Part shown: one piece after another, positions 37,601 through 48,787 of the stretch
How positions within the stretch are numbered: the first letter of the stretch is position 1
Layout of the letters: every line of letters begins with the position of its first letter
Assembly: GCA_025345505.1 (NCBI GenBank)
Contig: JANVCC010000047.1
Coordinates: 6,685,373-6,749,372, forward strand
Direction: 5' to 3'
Source of the DNA: Todiramphus chloris collaris
Lineage: Eukaryota > Chordata > Aves > Coraciiformes > Alcedinidae
DNA length: 64,000 nt
The notes under the pieces: generated by a model
The model's input: only the letters and a program-made list of their open reading frames with translations
Told to the model about the DNA's origin: nothing
The model's database searches: none
Made by a program: the position numbers and the translations under genes

Positions 37601-38200
37601 AAAGAAAAGGAAAGCTAAATCGGAAGTATTCCAAGGCTTTCTATTCCTCATCACCCACCACAAGTCTCCAAGGGGTTTCTGCCATGTCCTCCTTGCCCAG
37701 CAGTCCCCACTTACGAGACGGGAGTAAAATGAGCCTTTGGTTGTGGGTGATGTATCTGAACTATTTCCTCTCCCAATGGCCCGAGCAGGAATCTCCTGTT
37801 CTCCCCTTTCTCCTCTCTGAGCTGTCAAGTAAAACTCAACTCCAGGACCTCAGAGCAAGAGCTTGAGTGACCAAGTGAGGAACCAAATCAGCTGCAGACC
37901 AGAAAAGGGATGAAAAGACAGCTTCAATTTTAAAGACCAGATTTTTAATATGATAAGAATGACAACCTTAGCATTCTAATTAGTGCTCCCATCCCCTTCA
38001 ATTATGTTGGATGATGACCTGGAATAAAAGGTGCCAACATCCCATCAACACCCACATTTAAAACCAGTTAACAGACTGTCAGGTTCAGTTGTGAAAATGT
38101 CTTTATTAGTTAACCAGTCTCTGTGAATCCTGGGAAGAGCTGTCAGGCTTTAGAGGCTGAGAGTTATGTGCTGGTTCATTTGGGAAACTGAAGATAATGT
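34661..38200. other. Intronic sequence without gene
   Basis: About 3.5 kb of unique sequence with one long A run (37245-37269). Several short open frames occur on both strands, but none has family resemblance or good splice borders. Confidence 0.55.
37245..37269. repeat. Poly-A run (A25)
   Basis: Twenty-five consecutive A residues are followed by TAAAAAAATAAAAAT. No retroposed gene is visible directly upstream. Confidence 0.93.
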
Positions 38201-38950
38201 AGAATCATAGAATGTTAAAGGTTGGAAGGGACCTTTGGAGAGCATCAAGTCCAACCCCCCTGGCAGAGCAGGATCACCCAGGGCAGGTCACACAGGAACA
38301 GATCCAGGCGGGTCTTGAAAGTCTCCAGAGATGAAGACTCCACAGCCCCTCTGGGCAGCCTGTTCCAGGCTCTGTCACCCTCCCAGTACAGAAGTTTCTC
38401 CTCATGTTGAGGTGGAACTTTCTAGGTTCTAGCTTATACCCATTATTCCTTGTCCTATTACTGGGCACCATGGACAAGAGACTGGCCCCTTACACTTGAG
38501 ACCCACCACTCAGATATTTATATATATTAAGAAGATCCCCTCTCAACTTTCTCTTCTCAGGACTAAACAGCCCCAAGTCTCTCAGCCTTTCTTCATAGGA
38601 CAGATCTTCAAGTCCCTTAACCACCCTCATAACCTCCCTGGACTCGCTCCAATAGATCCCCGTCTCTCTTGAATTGGAGAACCCAGAACTGGACACAGTA
38701 TTCCAGGTGTGGTCTCACCAGGGCAGAGTAGAGGGGGAGGAGAACCTCCCTAGACCTGCTGGACACAGTTTTCTTAATGCACCCCAGGATGCCATTGGCC
38801 TTCTTGGCCACAAAGGCCCCTTGCTGTCCCACGGAGAACTTACTGTCCACTAGGCCTCCAAGGTCTTTCTCCATGGAGCAGCTTTCCAGCAGGATGTCCC
38901 CTAATCTGTACTGGTGTCTGGTGTTATTCCTCCCCAGGTGTAGAACTCTA
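38201..38950 (-). mobile_element. Long CR1 LINE fragment with ORF2 C-terminal remnant
   Basis: On the plus strand it begins TAGAATCATAGAATG and GGTTGGAAGGGACC. On the minus strand, two frames read as the C-terminal end of CR1 ORF2 after the reverse transcriptase: [17 protein letters not shown] and [13 protein letters not shown], then [17 protein letters not shown]. The last part, EDLSYEERLRDLGLFSPE and HLNMRRNFCTGRV, follows in other frames. Frameshifts separate the pieces, so the element is dead. It retains more ORF2 sequence than any other copy in the window. Confidence 0.95.
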
Positions 38951-39146
38951 TAGTCTACATATACAGAAAGGCCTTTTCACAAGAAACTATAGTCACATAC
39001 CCTGACAGATGACTGATAGCAGAAAACTTAAGATCCATCCTTCTATAATTTTGATGCATAATAATCAAGGTACAACAGTAACCTCCTTCCCATAAGTGAT
39101 TTTCACCATTTCACATCCTGATAAGTAATGTAGGACCTACAAGTCC
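38951..39146. other. Short unique spacer between two CR1 copies
   Basis: About 200 bp without a recognisable feature between the minus-strand CR1 and the plus-strand CR1. Confidence 0.6.
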
Positions 39147-39572
39147 AGAGGGCTGGAACCCCTCTGCTATTGAGAAAGTCTGAGAGACTTGGGGTTGTTC
39201 AGACTAGAGAAGAGAAGGCTCCAGGGAGATCTTCTGATGGCCTTCAGGACTTTAAGAGGCCTGTCAGAAAGATGGGGGCAATCATTTCAGCAGGGCCTGT
39301 TGGGACAGGACAAGGGGTGATGGTTCTGAACTAAAAAAGAGAGATTTAGACCGGAGAGAAGGAAGAAATTGTTGATGCTAAGGGTGGTGGGAGCCTGTCC
39401 CAGGCTACCCAGAGAGGTGGTCACTGCCCCATCCCTGGCAGCATTGCAGGTGAGGTTGGCCGGGGCTCTGAGCACCCTGCTCTAGTTGCAGATGGCCCTG
39501 CTCCCTGCAGGGGGGTTGGACTGGATGACCTTGAAATGTCCTTTCCAACCCAAACCATTCTATAATCCTTTG
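39147..39572 (+). mobile_element. CR1 LINE 3' fragment, dominant subfamily
   Basis: It starts at AGAGGGCTGGAACCCCTCTG, carries CCATCCCTGGCAGCATTGC and GATGGCCCTGCTCCCTGC, and ends CCAACCCAAACCATTCTATA. It is more diverged than the copies at 16310 and 46196. Confidence 0.95.
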
Positions 39573-40693
39573 AAGGACCAGAGTCATGAAAACTGCAAGG
39601 GGACCTAAACAAACAATCCTCCATTACTTTTCATAGAAAAAATATATTTTATATGATGAAAAGCGTTAAAGAAAAAAAAAAAAAGCAACTTAAATGTTCT
39701 CAGAGTTAAATCTGAGTTAGAACCATTTCTCACGTCATTTAATTGCTTGAAAACCTGCCATGTTGACACCGCTGAACCCAGGGATGGGAGTTTATCCTGG
39801 ACTGTGCAGAGTGTCACGATGAGGAGAGCTGCCTTCACCAATCTCCATGCTAGACCCAGTTTCTCTCAGCACAGCTGACTGCAGCAAGAGCACGCTGAAG
39901 AGATTGGACTCATAACTATTTTGGAGCGATCCCTGAGAAAGAGGCCTTAAAATAGACCAATATGTACATCTGGCAATCTCAGATGGATCATTGTGCTCCT
40001 TCTGCCCACGTAGACATTATGTTGATGTCCCTAAATATCCGCTCAATTTACCCTCCCTGGTTCCACTGGAGCAAGACCTAAAATTGTCGTATTCGGGTAA
40101 GAATATCTTGCAACGCTGATATTCACTTGGGCTCAAGCTTTTATCTTGCAACAACAACAAAAAAAAAAGGAGTAAAAAGAGAAGGAAACACAGTAAAAAG
40201 AGAAGGAAACAGAAATCAGAGGTATTTTACCCATTAGGGGCAGATAAAGTCATTTTTCTGGATTGAATGAACCAGCATGACAGGTACAGACAGAAACTTC
40301 AGGCTTTCTCACACCAAGGTACAAACCCAAACCAAGCAAAGTCTTCGCTGTGCTTCCTCCCACAGAACAGAAACTGTCCCCCTCCCAGGCATTTCTCAGC
40401 AGGCAGAGTGTAGGAACAGGGTGTAAAAACACACTAGTCTCATGAGCTCCTTGGGGATGTAACTGCCAGCAAAACCCACAGGGATCAGCAGGGTGTGGAG
40501 ATCAGTCCTGAGGGGATGAGAATGGGTCTGAAGTCCTGCATGTGGCATTGCTTTGGCATGAACTGGGTTTGCCAAAAGAGCGAGGTGGGAGGAAGTATCC
40601 TCAGCTGTGGCACAACGGAAAGGGGTTGTTTACATAAAGCAGGAAAAGGTGTTGATCAGAGGTTGCTTGGCAACTCCCAACTGCTCTATTCTA
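39573..40693. other. Intronic sequence without gene
   Basis: Unique sequence. It includes a 21-bp tandem duplication (40171-40212). Confidence 0.55.
40171..40212. repeat. Tandem duplication, 21 bp x 2
   Basis: AGTAAAAAGAGAAGGAAACA plus one base occurs twice in tandem, differing only at the last base. Confidence 0.95.
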
Positions 40694-40776
40694 GATGAGC
40701 CTGCTTCAACAGAGGAGGATTGGACTAGCTGACCTCCAGAGGTCCCTTCCAAACTCTACCATTCCATGATTCAGTT
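40694..40776 (+). mobile_element. CR1 LINE 3' tip
   Basis: Only the last 80 bp: GATTGGACTAGCTGACCTCC, AGAGGTCCCTTCCAAACTC, TACCATTCCATGATTC. Confidence 0.88.
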
Positions 40777-41718
40777 CTACCTCTTTGCCACTCAAACCCT
40801 CTTCCTGACCTACTCACACTGACCAACTCCATTCTGCCAATCCAGGGGAACTGAGAACTTCTTGACAGATCCAAACGACGTGCGAAGCACCACCAAGCTG
40901 GGCTGCCTGGCAGCCAGCAAGGCTTTGGGTGACAGAGCCAGGCTTACCAGTCCAGTGCCAGGAGCAGGGAAGGGGGAAAGCCCAGTGCCATAGCACGTGG
41001 CAATGCAAAACTTGCCATGATGGCTAGTTCTTTCCCCCTCGTTCATACTCTGACAGCTTGAGTAGCACGATGTTAATAATTATCTGTGCAATAAGTTACG
41101 TTCTCCTTTTAAAAATAGAGCTAGAGAAGCAAGCGTAAATAATTAATTTGAGAAGAGAAATAATTGATTAACCCTTTCAAAGGAGGACAAAAATCAATAG
41201 CTCTGAATTGTCTCTTTTTTTTTTCCACCTGCCTAAGCATTTCCTGACAGTTCTGTCCGGGTAGGCTGCCAATGCTCCAGTGCGACACATCTTCCCTACA
41301 AACAGCATCACCACAGCACGAAACCACAGGCAATCTGGGAAATCTGGTAAGATCTACTCATCTCACAAAGCTCCTCTTTCTCACTCTGACAGACTGTCTC
41401 TTCCTCTTTTCCATCCCGCTACCCAGAGCTCCAGATGCTGGGGATGAAATTACAGGTGATGTGAGACAAAAACAGTTGGCGCCCGCTTGCCGGGAGGAAG
41501 CCAAAGTGCGGCGGGGAGGCTGCGCCTCACAGGGGCTGCGGCACAGAGTTTGCACCAAACGAACACCACGTTAAGGGTGGGTTCTTACAGGTTTAGAGAC
41601 CCTTTCTCCTTCATCTGGAGTTCTGTGATAGGCTCAAGGCCAGATTCACTTAGTAGCTGTGCTGCAGAAAGCAGGGAAGGCATGAGACAGTTCTGAAACC
41701 AGTTTGCCCTGCAGGCAC
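40777..41718. other. Intronic sequence without gene
   Basis: Unique sequence. Nothing is recognised. Confidence 0.55.
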
Positions 41719-42458
41719 TGGTTAGGGCTGGGCTGGTCACTAGATGAATGACAAATGCTCTCTATTAACCCCTCTCCCTTCCCAAAGGGAAGAGAAAGGG
41801 AATAAGGGAGAGGCACTTAGGGATTGGAAAAGAAAACTAAACCAGTTTTAGATAAAACAATGGCAATAAATTAAATATATACAAATATACACAAAACCAG
41901 TATCAAACCAATCTGCCCTGATGGCAATTACGTCACTGTCATCACTGATGCGGTGAAGCAGGCACTGGGAAAGTCCCAGACTGGACTCAGTGGCACACAG
42001 GAACTGGATTCAGGAACACACAGATCAAGATCTAAGGCAGAATGGACAGAGTCCTCCTCAGACACCAGCCATCAAAGAAAAGGCTTGACCCTCATGAGCC
42101 CTCAGCTTTATACTGAATATGATGTATATGGGATGGAATCCCTTGTTGGTCAATTTAGGGTCTCCTGTCCTGGCCACTCCTCCACACAGGTGCCACCTCT
42201 TACTTTGCAGCACCGCAATGCGGGGCACAAGATTGAGCAGTGTCCTTGATCTGCAGAGGAGCAAGTCTAAGCAAGAGTCTTTCTGCCCCCCCAGCCCTTG
42301 GCAGTGACTCTGAGCATGGAGCGTGGTCACTGCTGGAAGCAGAAACTGGCTCAGAAAACGTGCCATGAACTTCAGACAGGGCAGGGGCTGAGAAGAGGCT
42401 GAGCTGGGAAGTGAAAGCACTGAACAGAGAACTGGTTCTGTTCTAACTCAAACCAGTA
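41719..42458 (-). mobile_element. Diverged solo LTR related to 12230-12981
   Basis: It can be followed along nearly the whole length of the LTR at 12230-12981. Shared blocks include CTCTATTAACCCC, GGGAATAAGGGAGAG, ACAAAACCAGTAT, TCCCAGACTGG, CAGAGTCCTCCTC, GGGTCTCCTGTCCTGGCC and ACTCAAACCAG. Many substitutions and indels separate the two, and no target duplication is visible, so this is an older, independent insertion. The ends are approximate. It is in sense with the MTCL-family gene. Confidence 0.82.
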
Positions 42459-43784
42459 GACCTGGGGCCCCATATGCACCCCAAACACCATAAGACACTT
42501 CCCACATGAACAGTGTCAGAGTGGAAAGATGAGGGATATTCCTAATTAACTTCCATGCACGCTTGGCTGTGGATATTCCAGCTTTAAACCCCAGCTTCTG
42601 CTCTCGGAACAGCAGCATGCCATGAAAATTTGCTTGCCCTGGAACCAAATCTTGCCCACGCCTTGGCAATAAAAGCAAAGGGTACTGTCTTCATCGAGGG
42701 CTTCTGCCCAGTTGAAATATCATTTAGAATATGGAGAGAATGCCCTAATTTCCACCACCCCCACACGCACACACACCACACCCCGCAAGAACAGCACTTG
42801 AAGTGTTTGCTACCAATTTTTAACAACGGCTTGCTGAAGAGAACCTTTGATTATGCTGGGGGTAGGTTAAGGGAAGAATGAAAAATAAAACTCGTATTTT
42901 TCCCATGGAGAGAAATGTCACAGGGGCTATGGTTTGTTTGCACTGTCACTGCTGAAGCCCACGTGACAGACAGCAGGATTATTTTTGGTAACTGGGTGGA
43001 GGATGGGGAGACCAATACACAATTTGAGCTTCGTGGAGGCTATCTCCATGTCAGTCTCTGTAATTGAAAGAGCATTTAGTTGCTGAAAGACTCGGGCTAT
43101 ATAGTAAGAAAAATAACGTCACAAGTGGGGCAAAGAGGAATTTCAGTTACAAAGAAGGTTTCCTTATAACTAACTGGGACCTGGGCAGTCATGCAACTAT
43201 GGAAAGTTATTGATCCTGCTGTAAATGCCACCACTTAAAGAGAATTTCTCTGTAAGCAAAGGCCAGTTGAGGTCCACCAAAGCATTTGGGAGCGAGGCCA
43301 TGAAGGGGTTGAGTTAGAGGTAGCCCATGTCTGGGCTGAGAAGCTGTGCTCAGGCTGAGTTACAGAGAGCAGGAAGGGTTTTGCAGGATAGAAAACTCTG
43401 GATGGGATCCACAGAGTCACTGTTACTTTCACTCAGAAGCCCTCCCCTCAAACATTATAACAGGATTTGGAAGCAGTGTCAGACGATTGCTGGCAAGTGT
43501 GGACAAATAGCAAATACCTAGAAAATAGATCTTCACTGGAGCTGGGTGGCAGTTTATTTGGGATGTGATGAATTCAGATGGAGATGCTGTTGGGGAGGGC
43601 ATTTATCAGCACAAGAGACTGGCACAAAACATTTTAAAAATGGACATTGCTTTCCTGTAAAACCTGGGTTTAAAATTTCTAAAAAGAAATATGGACAGTG
43701 CATTAAAAGATATATAATTCCTTGGGGGTGGGGGAATTACGTTGCTGAGTTTACTTCTTAACTGCAATACATTTTGGGGGAGAG
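42459..43784. other. Intronic sequence without gene
   Basis: Unique sequence with a short CAC/CA-rich stretch near 42759-42782. No exon is seen. Confidence 0.55.
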
Positions 43785-43852
43785 ACTGGGGACTGGATGA
43801 TGACCTTCAAAGGTCCCTTCCAACACAAAACCTTCTATGATTCTTTGATTTT
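43785..43852 (+). mobile_element. CR1 LINE 3' tip
   Basis: It holds GATGACCTTCAAAGGTCCC, then TTCCAACACAAAACCTTC, then TATGATTCTTTGATT, and is only about 70 bp long. Confidence 0.88.
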
Positions 43853-46195
43853 GAGTTGAGCCAGATCCATTGCCAGCCTTCCCTCTGCCCTGTTTGCTGG
43901 TACCAGCACTGAGCAGAGCATTTCACCACCTCTACAGCTCCTGAAATGCCGTAACGAGTATAAATCATTCACTGCAGTTTGGGTACCAATTCATTATTTA
44001 TCACAGTGAAAAAAAGAAAAGAAAAAGATTCTGGAGACGAAAGGGTGCTGTGGTAAAACTTTCACACAGTTAATGCTTTTAGTTATGATTATTGCACAGG
44101 AATTCATTACTCGTAACTGTCAGCAGCAGTAATTTCTAAGCAGGGTTACTCAGTCAACGTGGTGATCTTGCTTAGTTAGCCCTTGGTTGAATCAGTATCT
44201 TACAAGACTTCTCTTTGCCCTGTTTCTCTGTAAATTCCCCTCATTTCATCCATACATTACAAAAAGCAAGCCCAAGTATTTTTCACAGTGTAGCCCTATT
44301 TCACCCCAATTAGTAAACTCCATGTGAGAAATTACTCAAGAACATTATGTGCTACCTTAATCAACACATAGGAAGCCCCAGCTAATGAAAACATGGGCAA
44401 TGCTTTCTACCAACAAGTGTGTTTTCACCAAGAATAATCTCTTCACCATTTGGCCATTACTTTTCACACTATCTGTGTGTTTATATAAGAGAGAAAAGAG
44501 GGAAAGGTGATTTCAGATTGGACTAATCACACTTCATACACACGCTGCATGTAAAATGTCCATCTTAAAGGGTTTGAGGCAATGAAAATCAGTGTGTCGT
44601 TCTCAGCTCTTAGAAATACAGAAAAATGAAACCTCAGCTCAGATGCTGAAATACAGAAAGATGAAATCTGGAGGCTATATGTGTATTTCTATACATTTAT
44701 AGAGCTAAATTCTATCAGCAAAATGCTCTCTGCTGATGTTCAACAGGGTAAAGTACATGTGCTTTGGAGCAGAATTTGTCTCCCAGAAAGATGCCTGAAA
44801 TATTTCACCTCGACTCATGTATTTCTAGAATTCTTGAAAGCATCTGTAACTTTTGAAAGCATTTCACCCCGACTCATATATTTCTAGAATTTTTGAAAGC
44901 TTCTAGAATTTTTTAAAGCACTTCACCTCCACTCACGTATTCCTGAGTATGGCTCTTCACTCTGTTAAAAGAAACAAATATCTTAACTACAAAAATGATA
45001 ATAAAAGCAGAGTTTAAAGCAGCAGTTCTTGAACTGTGCCTCTAAAAATGAGGTGCTGCAGGGGAGGAGGAGAGGGTAAGCTCAGGCATGGCAGCATCCC
45101 CATTAGCAAGCAAGCCTGGAGAGAAGCTGCTGCCCTAAAAAGCCCATAGGTAACCTTCGAAATCCCATTTACAGTGTGCACTGGTTTTCATCTCAGTCTG
45201 TGTCCTAGAGAGACGTGTTGGAGACATTACTAACGCCCAGTGGACTTGCACTTCAATCCTTTCATGCAGAAATGAATGGAAACAGTATTTCTTGCCTTTC
45301 CATTCTGACTCTGCCTGCCTTTGTAAAAACACCAGCAAATGTGATCTGTGGCCATGGTTCTCCAACAACTGGAAGTGATTTCCTGAGTGAACGTGCCCGA
45401 AGAACGGCACTCATGCCTTTAAATGTCCCAACAACCTGGAGGGCTCAAAGGACAAATCATTCCAACCGAAGTTAAGAGTTGGCCAAGAAAACCTCAGTGT
45501 CACGGAGGAGGTCACTGCTACACCAGAGGTCCTTGGGAGAGAGAAAGCAACACCTCTGGTTGCTCCCCAACTGGTCCTTCTGCTTTCAACAGCAACAAAG
45601 AGACCATCACCTGCTCAGTATGGCTGTCCCAGAAGCAATAAATGCTCCTTTCTTCCCAGTTACACAATTCTCATTCATTTCTTGCTAAACCATTTCATAG
45701 CGCTCATGTCAGATCTTTTGGCAGCTGCCACCCCCATCCCTAATCCTCCCCTCTCTTTGTCCCATGCGGCAGGGCCACCCTTCCCCAGCAGCATCCACGC
45801 TGCCATGGCCCTGCCTCTTTTGCTTCCCAGGCTCAGGACGCCAAAGCCAGACAAAGAAGGTGAGAAAATACATATTTAGCAGCTGGAAACAAGCAACTGA
45901 CTCATTCTCCGTATGAGAAACAGGATGGGTCCTGTGCCCTCGCAGCACGTTTCTACAATAAGTAGCAGAAATGGTTTATTTCTTCCCCAGGTGCGGAGAT
46001 TTTACAGAGAGGATTATTCTGAGAGGTATTACTTGCAGGGGAATTAATGATCACTGCATATAAAACCAGGGTCTTTCTTTCTACCCTCTTCAAATACAGT
46101 GTGATGTTTCCCTTTTTCCAGTCACCAGGGACATCACCTGTCTGCCAGGAACTTTCACATATCCTGGAGAGTGGCTTGGCAACAACAAAAGAAGT
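43853..46195. other. Intronic sequence without gene
   Basis: Mostly unique sequence. It contains the 59-bp tandem repeat at 44803-44947. No exon is recognised. Confidence 0.55.
44803..44947. repeat. Tandem repeat, 59-bp unit, about 2.5 copies
   Basis: Units start at 44803 (TTTCACCTCGACTCATGTAT), 44862 (TTTCACCCCGACTCATATAT) and 44921 (CTTCACCTCCACTCACGTAT, partial). Each of the two complete units also contains two GAAAGCA/TAAAGCA-like ends and TTCTAGAATT. The exact 59-bp register and moderate divergence suggest an old local duplication rather than a mobile element. Confidence 0.93.
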
Positions 46196-46791
46196 GTGGG
46201 CAGCAGGGGAGGGGGGGATCCTGCCCCTCTGCTCCCAGGGCTCTGGGGAGAGAGAGAGAGAGAGAGAGACCCCCCTGCAGTGCTGGGGCCAGCTCGGGAG
46301 TGCTCAGCACAGCAGAGACAGGGACCTGTTGGAGCGGGGCCAGAGGAGCCCCAGCAATGCTGGGAGGGCTGGAACCCCTCTGCTGGGAGGCCAGGCTGGG
46401 AGAGATGGGGGGGTTCAGCCTGCAGAGGAGAAGGCTCTGGGGAGACCTTCTGGTGGCCTTTCAGGACTTCAAGGGGCCTGTCAGAAAGACAGGAATAGAC
46501 TTTTGAGCAGGGCCTGTTGCTACAGGACAAGGAGTGATGGTTTGAAACTAAAAGAGGGAGATTTAGACTGGAGAGAAGGAAGAAGTATTTTACACTGAGG
46601 GTGGTAAAAGCCTGGCCCAAATTGCCCAGAGAGGTGGTGGCTGCCCCATCCCTGGCACCATTGCAGGTGAGGTTGGCCGGGGCTCTGAGCACCCTGCTCT
46701 AGCTGCAGATGGCCCTGCTCCCTGCAGAGGGGTTGCACTAGATGACCTTGAAAGGTCCCTTCCAACCCAAACCATTCTATGAGTCTATGAT
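46196..46791 (+). mobile_element. CR1 LINE copy, dominant young subfamily
   Basis: It begins at GTGGGCAGCAGGGGAGGGGG, includes a pure (GA)11 run (46248-46269), and ends AACCCAAACCATTCTATG, AGTCTATGATA. Its 5' half is nearly identical to 16310-17074 and to the inverted copy at 22885-23562. Open frames of up to about 180 codons run through it, but none matches CR1 ORF2 in frame. Confidence 0.95.
46248..46269. repeat. (GA)11 microsatellite inside a CR1 copy
   Basis: A pure 22-base GA run, the positional counterpart of the (TC)12 run at 23406-23429. Confidence 0.95.
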
Positions 46792-48310
46792 AAAGGCACC
46801 CAACACTTGTCAAGCATGATTTCATAGTTTTTTAATCTTTCACTGAAGATCATCTAGTTTTGAAATATCTTTGCTGAGAATACATGAGGAAGGCGTTCCC
46901 TAAGGATGCCCTGGTAGCTCCAAGGAAATTATATTTAGGATGGATTAGATGTTGAGCGGAAGATGTTCAGACCTCAAAGAAAATCCACTTGCTGTTGTCA
47001 ATCCTTGGGGTAAAGACCTGGTCTGTAGATGCTCAGGAGAGAAATGGTAGGAGTTTTCACTGGTACAAAGCAAGGAAACTTTGGAAAGAGTTTCCTGAAT
47101 GTTTGCTGGTTGGCCAAGTTATATTCTTAATGTACATCAGTGTTTCTCAAGAGCTGAACTAGGATGTTAAGAAGGAGGAAATGACAGTTGCAGGGATGTG
47201 CTGTGATAATCTGTTAGAGATTTTTTTCCTCTACTGGCAGTTTATCGACTCAAATGGCAATGCTAATAATCTGGACAAGAGAAAAAAGCCTTGGCAGCAA
47301 TATGTGTACTAATAAAACCTATAAGTGTGAGCTGCCTTTGCCTCTAAAGGTACAAGGAAGAAGCATCTTTGGTAAATTACAGAAAATCCTGGCGAATTCC
47401 TAGAAGGGACAGTTCTTAGAGACATCCCCATTTTGTAAGGAGAGATGACAAAGTGTTCACAGCAGTAGGAAATCTCTGAAGCTCTTATGGAGAGCATCAC
47501 AAAAAAAAGCATCAGACGGAGGCCCAAAACCAGCAGAAAAGTTCACAGTAGGGGGAAAAAAAAAATTTAAAAAAGGAAAGAGTTGAAAATGGGAAACTGA
47601 GAAGAAGTAGGTGAATGTAATCGTGGAAAAAAAACTTCAATGACCTACATGCTGCAGCATTTAGAGAAGAATAAAGGAGAAAAACTTGGTACAGTCAGTA
47701 AAATCAAAAAATATTTTGGAAGAAAACTATTACCTGGTGAAAGAAGCAGCTTCAAAAGACTCAGTGGAAGTATTTCAGGAGAGAGCAGCAGTGTGATGAA
47801 CTTCCACAGCGACAGATAGTGTCATCAGACAAAAAAAATTTAGGAAGCATTATGGGAAAGGAAAGCACCATATTGTCTTTTGTCTAAGAGGGCTGAAAAA
47901 GCCTAAGAAGCCAAGTGGTATGATTAAGCAAAGTGAATGCCAGGGTGCTGACGAAGACATTCAGAGAAGAATGGTGTCTAACTGGAAGGCATAAGATTTG
48001 GATAAAATCCATAAGTACCGGTTGAAGATCCTTAACTGATCTGTATCTTAGCTCAAAACACATTTCTAGGAAATGCTGCTGAAGGCTGGAGGGTTGGAGC
48101 ATGCTTATGGAAAAAGGGAAAAAAAATATGGAAAGAGGTGTCATTATCCTAAAATTCTGTGACTCAACATTTGAGAGCCCCTTATTGAAACAATCAGTGA
48201 AAACCAGAATATTTTGATGGTAGAGAGTTCTTGGCAGATACCAGAACAAATCAAGAGTCTAGATGCTGTTCTGGTAGATTATACTTCCATGCTTTCAGAA
48301 GTTTTTCTGT
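46792..48310. other. Intronic sequence without gene
   Basis: This stretch is purine-biased on the plus strand. Nothing is recognised, though an old unrecognised repeat is possible. Confidence 0.5.
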
Positions 48311-48787
48311 CAGCACAGGACAGACATGGACCTGTTGGAGCAAGGCCAGAGGAGCCCCAGCAATGCTGGGAGGGCTGGAACCCCTCTGCTGGGAGGCCAG
48401 GCTGGGAGAGATGGGGGGGTTCAGCCTGGAGAGAAGGCTCTGGGGAGACCTTCTGGAGGCCTTTCAGCACTTCAAGGGGCCTATCAGAAAGAGGGAGAGG
48501 GACTTTTTATCAGGGCCTGTTGTGACAGGTCTAAACTAAAAGAGGGGAAATTTAGACTGGAGAAAAGGAAGAATTTTTTTCCACTGAAGGTGGCAAGTCC
48601 CTGTCCCTGATTGCCCAGAGAGGTGGTCGCTGGCCCATCCCTGGCACCACTGCAGGTGAAGTTGGACAGGGCTCTACAGCAGCAACCTGCTCTAGTTGCA
48701 GACGTCCCTGCTCAGTGCAGGGTGGGGTTGGACTATGTGACCTTGAAAGATCCCTTCCCACCCAAACCACTCTATGAATCTATGATT
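48311..48787 (+). mobile_element. CR1 LINE copy, dominant subfamily
   Basis: It starts CAGCACAGGACAGACATGG, contains GAGGGCTGGAACCCCTCTGC and AGATGGGGGGGTTCAGCC, and ends CCCAAACCACTCTATG, AATCTATGATTC. Confidence 0.95.

Noticed and set aside
38617-38874. An 85-codon open frame with clear ORF2 similarity, considered as a domesticated gene.
   Set aside because: It is a fragment between frameshifts in a decayed CR1 copy, with no sign of a promoter or of selection visible in one sequence.
12230-42458. The two related minus-strand LTRs considered as the two ends of one provirus.
   Set aside because: They are about 29 kb apart and strongly diverged, with many CR1 insertions but no retroviral internal sequence between them. 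The 12230 copy also has its own target duplication.
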